The notes under the pieces: generated by a model
Database searches by the model: none
What the model saw: the letters and a program-made list of their open reading frames with translations, nothing else
Told to the model about the DNA's origin: nothing
Position numbers and translations under genes: made by a program
From: Azospirillum sp. RU38E
GTDB lineage: Bacteria; Pseudomonadota; Alphaproteobacteria; Azospirillales; Azospirillaceae
Assembly: GCF_900188385.1 (NCBI RefSeq)
Contig: NZ_FZOI01000020.1
Span: 26,170-90,169 of the forward strand
Reading direction: 5' to 3'
Length of the DNA stretch: 64,000 nt
Shown here: in pieces, positions 33,312 through 40,747 of the stretch
Layout: each line of letters opens with the position of its first letter
Position numbering within the stretch: position 1 is the stretch's first letter

Positions 33312-33572
33312 ATGAGCGAGATCGACGCCCTGCCGACCCCGCCGCCGGCCATCGATTCTGAGCGGCTGGACCGCCTGGAAGCCCGCATCGCCGAACTGGA
33401 AGCCAGGCTGGCGGCGGCGGAAACCAAGCCAGAATCGGATAATGTCCGCGTTCTGAAGGCGGAATTGAATTTCAGCAGCAGTGATCTGGCGGCGTGGCTG
33501 CGGTACAACCCGGTGATGGCGTTGGTGATTGCCATCGTCGGGTTCGTCATCCTGTTGCATCTCCTAAGTTAA
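33312..33572 (+). CDS. Small tail-anchored coiled-coil protein, unknown
   Basis: 86 residues. A short Pro-rich N-terminus (TPPPAI), a coiled coil (ERLDRLEARIAELEARLAAAE) and one C-terminal membrane segment (NPVMALVIAIVGFVILLHLL) ending two residues before the stop, i.e. a tail-anchor layout. The nucleotides before the ATG carry only a weak AGG, and a longer in-frame reading from 33144 exists but looks non-coding. It is followed by another small gene 12 bp downstream, likely in one transcript. Function not recognised. Confidence 0.65.
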   Translation: MSEIDALPTPPPAIDSERLDRLEARIAELEARLAAAETKPESDNVRVLKAELNFSSSDLAAWLRYNPVMALVIAIVGFVILLHLLS

Positions 33573-33584
33573 GGTGCCCGTCCC

Positions 33585-33899
33585 ATGGCCAATTACAATT
33601 TCGAAACTACGGTGAAATTCAAGAACCGTGGCGACATGGATAAGGCGGAGGATTGGATACAGGCCAATATCAAGGGCCTGTGGGCGCTTGAGTTCATCGG
33701 TATGCAAGAGCAGATGAGCGTGGATACCGGTATGCGCAGTCAGGTGCTGCTGGTGTTGTTCAAATTCGGCCGGAAGGAGGATTTTGAACGGTTCTGCCAT
33801 GAATATGTGCAGGGCAAGCCGGCCCTGCCACAGACGAAGCCGCAGGCCAAGCCAGCGCCGAAAAAGTCCAAGGGCCTGTTGGGCTGGCTGTTCAGCTGA
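33585..33899 (+). CDS. Small hypothetical protein
   Basis: 104 residues. N-terminal NYNFETTVKFKNRGDMDKAEDWIQANIKGLWALEFIGMQ suggests a small ferredoxin-like alpha/beta domain, and the C-terminal tail is Pro/Lys-rich (LPQTKPQAKPAPKKSKG) ending in LLGWLFS, possibly amphipathic. Codon use is like its neighbours. Not recognised; adjacency to the tail-anchored 86-residue protein suggests joint function. Confidence 0.65.
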   Translation: MANYNFETTVKFKNRGDMDKAEDWIQANIKGLWALEFIGMQEQMSVDTGMRSQVLLVLFKFGRKEDFERFCHEYVQGKPALPQTKPQAKPAPKKSKGLLGWLFS

Positions 33900-33903
33900 A
33901 CAA

Positions 33904-34437
33904 TCAGGGCAGCTTATTATACCGCACGCCGGCTTCGCTGCGGTCCACCATGATCACCGCATAGGGGCTGGTCAGCACCTGTGTGGTCATCTGCCCCTCA
34001 GGCGGTGATTTCTCCCGGAACTCCACCACCAGCCGGTCGCGCTGTGCCACCTGGCGTTCCGAGCGCACGCGCAATATATCCACCGAATAGCCGGTGGTGG
34101 TGCGCGTGCCCAGGAAAATACCCAGCGCCATCAGCTCATTCGGCAGACCGCCCGGCGGCGGGCGGCCCACCAGATCCCATAGCGCCGCCCATTCGGCCGG
34201 GGTGCGGGCCACCAGAAAGGCCTGGGCCTGGGCGCGGCTGGTCTCCCCCGACCAGAGTGCCCGCCCCACCAGGGGCGGGGCCTTGCCGCCAATATCCGCC
34301 ACGCTGGGTGCCAGCGTTTCCCCCGCCAGCCAGCTGCTGGTATCGGTGGCACAACCGGTCAGTAAGGGGGCGACCAGGGCAGACAGGGCCAGAACCCGGC
34401 CCCAATCGCCCTTACCCCGCCAGCATGTCGGCATCAT
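33904..34437 (-). CDS. PrcB-like protease-complex-inhibitor lipoprotein
   Basis: 177 residues. Lipoprotein signal (VLALSALVAPLLTGCAT) followed by a domain with LVARTPAEWAALWDLVG, MALGIFLGTRTTTGYSVDILRV and RDRLVVEFREKSPPEGQMTTQVLTSPYAVI, the pattern of the PrcB C-terminal domain first noted in spirochaete protease complexes. It begins five bases after the stop of the M20 amidohydrolase and is probably cotranscribed with it, but the amidohydrolase is cytosolic, so a direct partnership is unlikely. Confidence 0.72.
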   Translation of the reverse strand: MMPTCWRGKGDWGRVLALSALVAPLLTGCATDTSSWLAGETLAPSVADIGGKAPPLVGRALWSGETSRAQAQAFLVARTPAEWAALWDLVGRPPPGGLPNELMALGIFLGTRTTTGYSVDILRVRSERQVAQRDRLVVEFREKSPPEGQMTTQVLTSPYAVIMVDRSEAGVRYNKLP

Positions 34438-34441
34438 CACC

Positions 34442-35623
34442 TCAAGCCGCCTTTGGCAGTGCCGTTTCCACCAGCGTCGCCCAATAGCTGGTGCCCAGCG
34501 GCAGGATTTCGTCATTGAAATCATAGCGCGGGTTGTGCAGCTGGCAGCCCAGCGCCGACCCGCCCTGGCCAACCCAGACATAGCAGCCGGGCCGTTCCAG
34601 CAGCATGAAGGCGAAATCCTCGGCCCCCATGCTGGGGCCGACATCGCTGTAAACCTTGTCTTCGCCGACAAGTTGCTTCGCCACGGCGGCGGCCAGATCG
34701 GTGGGGGCACCGGCATGGTTGACCGTGGGCGGATAGCCCCGGCGATAGGTCATGGTGGCGCTGCTGCCAAAGGTGACCGGTACGGTTTCCACGATATGGC
34801 GCAGGCGCGCCTCCAGCATGTCCCGCACTTCATGGCTGAGCGCGCGGACGGTGCCGCGCATCACCACTTCCTCCGGGATTACATTATAGGCGCTGCCGGC
34901 ATGGATCTGGGTGATGGAAATGACGCCGCTTTCAATCGGGCTGACATTGCGGCTGACAATGCTCTGCACCGCCGTCACGATATGGGCGGCGATGACGATC
35001 GGGTCGATCGTGTGGTGGGGCAAGGCGGCATGGCCACCCTTGCCGGCCACCTTGATTTCAAACTGGTCGGCCCCGGCCATGATCGGGCCGGATTTCACCA
35101 CCATCTCCCCCGGCGGCAGGTCGGGCCAGTTATGCATCCCGAAGACCATGTCACAGGGGAAACGCTGGAACAGCCCTTCTTCCACCATGCGGCGGCCGCC
35201 ACCCAGCCCTTCCTCGGCCGGCTGGAAGATGAAATTCACCGTGCCGCTGAAATTGCGGGTTTCCGCCAGATAGCGGGCAGCCCCCAGCAGCATGGTGGTG
35301 TGGCCGTCATGGCCGCAGCCATGCATCTTGCCCGGCACCTTGCTGGCATGGGCGAATTCGTTCGCTTCCTGCATGGGCAGGGCATCCATGTCGGCGCGCA
35401 GGCCGATGGCTTTGCCATTGGGGCCACCCTGGCCATGCAGCACACCGATGACACCGGTGCCGGCGATGCCGGTATGCACCTCCACCCCGAATTCCTTCAG
35501 CTTCTCCACCACGAAGGCAGAGGTCTTGAATTCCTCAAACCCGGTTTCGGGGTTTTCGTGAATATGCCGACGCCACTCGGTCATGTCGGCATGGAAATCG
35601 GCGATACGGTTAATGATCGGCAT
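34442..35623 (-). CDS. M20 family amidohydrolase (hippurate hydrolase/ N-acyl amino acid type)
   Basis: 393 residues; cytosolic di-metal aminoacylase of the M20D group. Landmarks: RRHIHENPETGFEE, GLRADMDALPMQE, MHGCGHDGHTTMLLGAARYL (metal ligands), FIFQPAEEGLGGGRRMVEEGL with the catalytic Glu, the dimerisation lid domain FEIKVAGKGGHAALPHHTIDP, and SMGAEDFAFMLLERPG near the end. It cleaves N-acyl or benzoyl amino acids. The ATG at 35623 is chosen because the family starts with 'I..DM..WRR.IH'. Substrate unknown. Confidence 0.93.
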   Translation of the reverse strand: MPIINRIADFHADMTEWRRHIHENPETGFEEFKTSAFVVEKLKEFGVEVHTGIAGTGVIGVLHGQGGPNGKAIGLRADMDALPMQEANEFAHASKVPGKMHGCGHDGHTTMLLGAARYLAETRNFSGTVNFIFQPAEEGLGGGRRMVEEGLFQRFPCDMVFGMHNWPDLPPGEMVVKSGPIMAGADQFEIKVAGKGGHAALPHHTIDPIVIAAHIVTAVQSIVSRNVSPIESGVISITQIHAGSAYNVIPEEVVMRGTVRALSHEVRDMLEARLRHIVETVPVTFGSSATMTYRRGYPPTVNHAGAPTDLAAAVAKQLVGEDKVYSDVGPSMGAEDFAFMLLERPGCYVWVGQGGSALGCQLHNPRYDFNDEILPLGTSYWATLVETALPKAA

Positions 35624-35828
35624 GGTCCCTTGCTCCTGACGCAGCACCACCCCGTTTACGTGGGTATGGCGCGGCCATCTGTCGGACAGATTAGGGCGAA
35701 GCTTTCCAATGGGGAAGGGGCAAACGTTCCTGATGGTGATCCGCATCATAGTGCAGCGCGTATATTCTCCATCAAGAAACGTCCGTGGGCGGTAACCGGC
35801 CCATCTGGCAGTTGGAGAAAAACGGAAA

Positions 35829-36617
35829 ATGTCCACGAAACTGTTATTCCCCTTGATGGCCGGGGTGGCGCTGTGCGTGCTGGCCCTGGGCAGCGCCCAG
35901 GCGCAGCAGGCGCCGAAGAAACAGGGCTGGCAGGTGCGGCTGGGGATGCTGGGGGCGGCGACGCCGGATTATGAAGGATCGGACGATTATCGATTCCGCC
36001 CCTTTCCCGATATCGAAATCACCTATGACAACACATTCTTCCTGGATCGGCGTGGCGTGGGGGCCAACCTGATCCAGTCCGGCCCGCTGACGACAGGGGT
36101 GACACTGGGCTATGATGGCGGGCGCAAGGAAAGGCGCAACCGCGCCCTGCGCGGGCTGGGCAATGTGGGTGATACGGCGGTGGCGGGCGCCTTTGCCAAT
36201 TACCAGATCGGGCGCTGGATGCTGACCGCCGATGTCAATACCGACCTGCTGGGCGATGGGCATGATGGCACCACGGCCGACCTTGGCTTTTCCTATGTAA
36301 TGCGGCCCAGCAATGACATGATGATCATCATCGGGCCGTCGGTCACCTGGGCCAGCGACAATTACATGCAAAGCTATTTCGGCATCAATGCGGCGCAGGC
36401 CGCCCGTTCCGGCCGCGCCGTCTACCGCGCCGAGGCGGGGTTCAAGGATGCCGGGCTACTGGGGTTTGGCACGTACAAGCTGACCCAGAACTGGTCATTG
36501 ACCGCCGTGGCCGGCTACAGCCGCCTGTTGGGCGATGCTGCCGACAGCCCGCTGGTGGATCGTGACGGCAGCGCCAACCAGTTCTTCGGCGGTTTGGGCG
36601 TCTCCTACAGCTTTTAG
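35829..36617 (+). CDS. MipA/OmpV family outer-membrane protein
   Basis: 262 residues. Signal peptide residues 1-25 (LLFPLMAGVALCVLALGSAQAQ), then a beta-rich barrel: VRLGMLGAATPDYEGSDDYRFRPFPDIEITYDNTFFLDRRGVGANLI is the typical MipA/OmpV opening. It ends in an aromatic residue (VSYSF), the usual outer-membrane insertion signal. Family members are porin-like, or scaffold murein synthesis in the case of MipA itself. GGAG lies 12-15 bases upstream. The 3' end faces a composite palindromic repeat. Confidence 0.88.
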   Translation: MSTKLLFPLMAGVALCVLALGSAQAQQAPKKQGWQVRLGMLGAATPDYEGSDDYRFRPFPDIEITYDNTFFLDRRGVGANLIQSGPLTTGVTLGYDGGRKERRNRALRGLGNVGDTAVAGAFANYQIGRWMLTADVNTDLLGDGHDGTTADLGFSYVMRPSNDMMIIIGPSVTWASDNYMQSYFGINAAQAARSGRAVYRAEAGFKDAGLLGFGTYKLTQNWSLTAVAGYSRLLGDAADSPLVDRDGSANQFFGGLGVSYSF

Positions 36618-36662
36618 AGTCCGTGGCGTTCAACCGATTAACCTTCAGGGAGGTTGATCCTA

Positions 36663-36817
36663 CACCAACCCGCCTAAAGGTTGACCTTTAGGCGGGTTGG
36701 TGGCCGGCGACTGCCGGCTCAGCACCTCGTGGCGCGCAAGCCAAGCTGCCGGATGGCAGCGCCCGGCGCATGAGAGAACGAAAAATCTCCCTGGATCGGT
36801 CACGATTAAGGGAGATT
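36663..36817 (+). repeat. Composite palindromic repeat, copy C (full form)
   Basis: Four hairpins in order. Outer: perfect 19-bp arms at 36663-36681 and 36684-36702 (core CCAACCCGCCTAAAGGT, identical to copy A). Second: GCCGGC-GACT-GCCGGC (36703-36718). Head GTGGCGCGCAAGCCAAG (36729-36745) with GGAT hairpin GCTGCC-GGAT-GGCAGC. Last: AATCTCCCT / AGGGAGATT (36784-36817) around GATCGGTCACGAT. It fills a convergent gap. Confidence 0.8.
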
Positions 36818-36821
36818 GGTA

Positions 36822-38315
36822 TTAATCCGTCGCCAACGACAGCTGACTGGCAGGGTGGATGTCATAGACATTATCCTGCCAGCCGCGCAGGGCGGGGGAT
36901 ACCAGTCGCTGGGAACTGCCAAAACTGATCGGGATGATGCGGCCGCTCTCCAGGATTTGCCGTTCCAGCGCCCGCAGCCCTGCCTCATCGGCTGGCAATA
37001 CCGTGCCGGGCGGCAGAAAGGCGGCCAGCGCGTAGGACGGGGCATAGGAAATCCAGCTATTCAGCACGAAACCGTTGAAATCGCCGCTGGCGCCCCGTTG
37101 GGTGATGATGCGGGATTCCTGCCCGACCAGATCGGTTTCCACCCCCAAAACCTGCTTCCATTGCGCGGCAATTGCCACCACGCGCTGGCGCACCGGCTCG
37201 GTTGCGGCGTGCAGGATTTCCACCTTCGGCGGCGGCCGGTCGGGGCCATAGCCGGCACGGGCCAGCGCATCGCGAGCGGCCTGCTGGCGGGCCGTGTTGG
37301 TCAGAATGTCGGCGGCGGCCTGTCCGCCGTCACGCCACAGGCCGGGCGGCACCAGCCCATGGGCTGGGATGGCGCGGCCCTGGCTGGGGGCGGTCAGCTG
37401 GTCGCGGTCCAGCGCCAGCGCCAGGGCGGTCAGAAAGGCCGGATTGTCCCGCCATGCCGGCCCGTTCTGGTTGGCGCGCAGATAGGTCAGCATGGTCCAG
37501 GGATGGATATGCAGGCTCCCCGGCATTTCCTGTCGTGCCCAACCCACCATCGCCCCGGGCAGGCTGCTGGTGACATGCAGGGCGCCGGTACGGAACAGGT
37601 TCAGTTCCATTTCCGGCCCGTCGCTGACCACCAGTTCCACCGCCGCCGTTGCCGCCGGTGCAGGGTAATAATCATTGCGGACCAGATGATAGGCGCTGTG
37701 CAGCTGATGCCCGGCCAGCCGGTAGGGGCCATTGCAGACCAGCCTGTCCGCGGCGGCGAAACCATTCCCCGCCTTTTCCAAGGTCGGGCCATGCACCGGC
37801 AGGCTGATGCGGTGGGCCAGCACCATGTCGAAATCGGCCGATGGACGGGCCAGCCGCACTTCCAGCCTGTTGGCATCCGGGGCCTGGATGCCCAGCTGTT
37901 CCGGTGGCAGCTGGCCCAGGCGGATGGCGGTGGCATTGGCCACCCCGTCCAGCAGATCGGCGATGCCCGATGCCGTGGCCGGGTCCACCGCCCGGCGCCA
38001 GCCGCGCACAAAATCATCCGCGGTCAGCCGGTCGCCATTCCACCAGCTTGCATCACGGCGCAGATGGAAGGTCCAGGTCAGCCCATCGGCGCTCTGCTCC
38101 CAGCGCTCCGCCACGCCCGGCACCGTGCGGCCCGATCCATCGCGGGTCAGCAGCCCTTCGCACAGTTCCTGCAATACCCGCCCCGCCCCCAGGGTCAGGC
38201 CGCGATGCGGGTCCAGCGTTTCCGGCTCCGGCCCGATGCCGATGCGCAGAATATCTGCCCCCGTCGCCGGGCCGGCCAGGGCAAGCGCCAGTACGGCAAG
38301 GGCGGCCCGCCTCAT
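36822..38315 (-). CDS. Oligopeptide-type ABC solute-binding protein (SBP family 5)
   Basis: 497 residues with a signal peptide (AALAVLALALAGPATGA). Family-5 landmarks: LRIGIGPEPETLDPHRG, LCEGLLTRDGSGRTVPGVAERWEQSADGLTWTFHLRRDASWWNGDRLTADDFVRGWRRAVDP, and LVCNGPYRLAGH. OppA-like proteins capture peptides or other solutes in the periplasm. No permease or ATPase genes are adjacent. The start overlaps the stop of a winged-helix/STAND regulator by four bases (ATGA), so the two are made together; a sensing role is possible. Confidence 0.9.
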   Translation of the reverse strand: MRRAALAVLALALAGPATGADILRIGIGPEPETLDPHRGLTLGAGRVLQELCEGLLTRDGSGRTVPGVAERWEQSADGLTWTFHLRRDASWWNGDRLTADDFVRGWRRAVDPATASGIADLLDGVANATAIRLGQLPPEQLGIQAPDANRLEVRLARPSADFDMVLAHRISLPVHGPTLEKAGNGFAAADRLVCNGPYRLAGHQLHSAYHLVRNDYYPAPAATAAVELVVSDGPEMELNLFRTGALHVTSSLPGAMVGWARQEMPGSLHIHPWTMLTYLRANQNGPAWRDNPAFLTALALALDRDQLTAPSQGRAIPAHGLVPPGLWRDGGQAAADILTNTARQQAARDALARAGYGPDRPPPKVEILHAATEPVRQRVVAIAAQWKQVLGVETDLVGQESRIITQRGASGDFNGFVLNSWISYAPSYALAAFLPPGTVLPADEAGLRALERQILESGRIIPISFGSSQRLVSPALRGWQDNVYDIHPASQLSLATD

Positions 38316-39676
38316 GATGGCGCGCGCAGCCCCTGGGCGAAGGCGCGCACCAGCGGGTTCAGGCTGAACCCGTCGCCCGCCCGTTCCAGCATGGATTTTT
38401 CCTGCAGGGTGGCAAGCCCGCCGGCCAGCGGTATGGTGCTATCGCTGTACAGGGCGTGATCGGCCTCCTCCTGGCTGAATTCATCATCCAGGTCGGACAG
38501 CAGACGCAAAGCCCGCCTTTCCGTTCCGCTCAACAGATTGAAGGCCCACCCCATGGCGGCGCCCAGCGACTGGTGCCGCGCCGGGCCGGGCCGGCGCATA
38601 CCGGGCAGGGCGCGCATCGGGTCGCGGCTGGCCTGTTCGGTGGCATTCAGCCCCAGCAGACCGCTGGCGCGGGCGGCGATTTCCACCCCCAGCGGCACCC
38701 CGCCCAGATGGCGACAGATATTGGCGATGGCGTCTGCCACCCCGCTGTCAGGCTGGAAATTCAGCCCGGCGGCGCTGGCCGCTTCCACAAATAGGGCGTT
38801 GGCGCCGTTGGGCTGGGCGGCATCGGCCGCTGATACGCCAAGCGGTGACAGGCGCACGCAGCAGGGCCGCAACCGGCGATGGGCAACGTGAGAGGTGATC
38901 AGCACCGCCGCCTGCGGGCAGGCCTCCAGCAGGCGGCGGATGAAATCCAGCGCGCCATCGCCCAGCAGTTCCGCCCCGTCCAGCAACAGCAGACAGGCAC
39001 GGTTATGGATCCGTTCCAGCAAGGCCGGTACCGGGCCAGCACTGCCACCCAAGGCCAGGGCCATGCCGATACGGCTGGCCAGCGCGTCGGCGTCGGCAAT
39101 CGCCAATCCGGACAGTGGTACCAGCCATTGCCCATCACCGAAATCATCTGCCAGCAACCGGGCCGCGGCACAGGCCAGCCGGGTCTTGCCGGTGCCGGAC
39201 AGACCGGAAATCAACAGCAGCCGGTCGCGCCGTACCCGTTTCAGCACATTGCCCAGTTCCACTTCCCGCCCGGTCAGCGCCCCCAGCATATGCGGGATAT
39301 TGCCGATGGGGCGGGCCGCACCGGTTGCCGGCATGGCCAGCCGATAGCCACGGCCATGCACGGTGAGGATGATGGAAGCGTTGCTGTCACCGATGGCGGC
39401 GCGTAAGCCGGAAATCTGGACCGCTACATTGGCGGGATCAACAATCTGCCCCGGCCATACCCGGTCCAGCAATTGGGCGGGGGAGACATCGCGCCCGATA
39501 TTTTCTGCCAGAATGGCCAGCAGGCTGGTCGCGCGGCGCCCCAGCGGCACGGGCACGCCGCTCCGACAGGTCAGCCGGCCATTGGCCGGATGGAAGCGAA
39601 AGGCCCCAATCGGGATTTCCGAGGCAGCGGCCCCCGGCAATCCATCCCCCGTTTCCGGCAGCATCCCATCCCCCAT
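38312..39676 (-). CDS. Winged-helix/STAND ATPase transcriptional regulator
   Basis: 454 residues. The N-terminal OmpR/CadC-type winged helix spans about residues 20-105 (GRRATSLLAILAENIGRDVSPAQLLDRVWPG, VAVQISGLRAAIGD, TVHGRGYRL). An AAA/STAND NTPase follows, with Walker A GLSGTGKTRLA and Walker B CLLLLDGAELLG. The C-terminus ends soon after a helical region (FAQGLRAPS), without the long TPR tail of its paralogue at 40748-43246. It is coupled to the downstream solute-binding protein. A start at 39664 with GGGGGATGGG upstream is equally possible. Targets and inducer unknown. Confidence 0.85.
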   Translation of the reverse strand: MGDGMLPETGDGLPGAAASEIPIGAFRFHPANGRLTCRSGVPVPLGRRATSLLAILAENIGRDVSPAQLLDRVWPGQIVDPANVAVQISGLRAAIGDSNASIILTVHGRGYRLAMPATGAARPIGNIPHMLGALTGREVELGNVLKRVRRDRLLLISGLSGTGKTRLACAAARLLADDFGDGQWLVPLSGLAIADADALASRIGMALALGGSAGPVPALLERIHNRACLLLLDGAELLGDGALDFIRRLLEACPQAAVLITSHVAHRRLRPCCVRLSPLGVSAADAAQPNGANALFVEAASAAGLNFQPDSGVADAIANICRHLGGVPLGVEIAARASGLLGLNATEQASRDPMRALPGMRRPGPARHQSLGAAMGWAFNLLSGTERRALRLLSDLDDEFSQEEADHALYSDSTIPLAGGLATLQEKSMLERAGDGFSLNPLVRAFAQGLRAPS

Positions 39677-39684
39677 CTGCCCGA

Positions 39685-39722
39685 TTGAGGTTGCGCCACC
39701 CGGCCGGATGACGCAACCTCAA
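39685..39722. terminator. Hairpin after the alpha/beta hydrolase gene
   Basis: Perfect 11-bp arms TTGAGGTTGCG / CGCAACCTCAA with a 16-base loop. It lies 8 bp after the hydrolase stop and ends 9 bp before the regulator's first ATG, so it may act both as terminator and as part of the regulator leader. Confidence 0.55.
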
Positions 39723-39730
39723 CGTTAACC

Positions 39731-40558
39731 TTAATTGGACGCGAAGGCCAGCAGGTCGGCACTCAGCCGATCCTTATGCGTGTCGGTTACCCCGTGCGGC
39801 CCGCCTTCGTAAACCTTCAGTTCCGCATGGGGCAGCAGCTTCTTCACCGCCCGGCCCGCGGCGTCGATGGGCACCACCTGATCGGCATCGCCATGGATGA
39901 CCAGGGTGGGTAGCCCGTCGAACTTCTTCAGGTCTTCCGTGAAGTCGGTTTCAGAGAAGGCCTTGATGCAGTCATAGGTCGCCTTGTGGCTGGCCATCAT
40001 GCCCTGCATCCAGAAACTGTCCATCATGCCCTGCGACGGCTTGGCACCCGGCAGGTTGAAGCCGAAGAAGGGGCCGCTGGCGATATCCTTGTAAAGCTGC
40101 GACCGGTCGGCCAAGCTGGCGGTGCGCAGGCCATCGAACACCTCCATCGGGGTGCCGGCCGGGTTGGCATCCGTCTTCAGCATCAGCGGCGGCACAGCCC
40201 CCACCAGCGCCACCTTGGACACGCGGGCGCGGCCATGGCGGGCGATATAGCGGGTGACCTCGCCGCCACCGGTGGAAAAGCCGACCAGCACGGCATCACG
40301 CACATCCAGCGCCTCCAGCACCTGGGCCAGATCGTCGGCATAGGTATCCATGTCGTGGCCGTGCCAGGGCTGGCTGGAACGGCCATGGCCGCGCCGGTCA
40401 TGGGCGATGGTTCGCAGACCGTTGGAAGCCAGATGCAGCATCTGCGCCTCCCAGCTATCCGCGTTCAGCGGCCAACCATGGCTGAACACAACAGGGCGCC
40501 CGCTGCCCCAATCCTTGTAATAGAGCTGCGTGCCATCATCGGTGGTGATCGTACCCAT
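39731..40558 (-). CDS. Alpha/beta hydrolase (non-heme chloroperoxidase/arylesterase-like)
   Basis: 275 residues. [23 protein letters not shown] (oxyanion HGW), nucleophile elbow [18 protein letters not shown] (G-F-S-T-G-G), acid Asp in [14 protein letters not shown] and catalytic His in [23 protein letters not shown]. This is the cofactor-free haloperoxidase/esterase subgroup; the physiological reaction is normally ester hydrolysis. The ATG at 40558 is preferred because GGAGA lies seven bases upstream. Divergent from the large STAND regulator at 40748, which may control it. Confidence 0.92.
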   Translation of the reverse strand: MGTITTDDGTQLYYKDWGSGRPVVFSHGWPLNADSWEAQMLHLASNGLRTIAHDRRGHGRSSQPWHGHDMDTYADDLAQVLEALDVRDAVLVGFSTGGGEVTRYIARHGRARVSKVALVGAVPPLMLKTDANPAGTPMEVFDGLRTASLADRSQLYKDIASGPFFGFNLPGAKPSQGMMDSFWMQGMMASHKATYDCIKAFSETDFTEDLKKFDGLPTLVIHGDADQVVPIDAAGRAVKKLLPHAELKVYEGGPHGVTDTHKDRLSADLLAFASN

Positions 40559-40747
40559 GGCCATTCTCCGCCTTTGTGCTGGTTGCTGTCTGCCGGAGGG
40601 TGGAAGCCCGTTGCTCCACCCCTGATCGACAGCGGAACTATTCAGCGGAAAAAGAAATTCGGCGTGTTAAAAGACATAAAATCAGTCTCGCTGGAATGTG
40701 TCATAAGCTAGAGCCACGCCATCACAGGCCCCGTTGCCCAGCCGAGT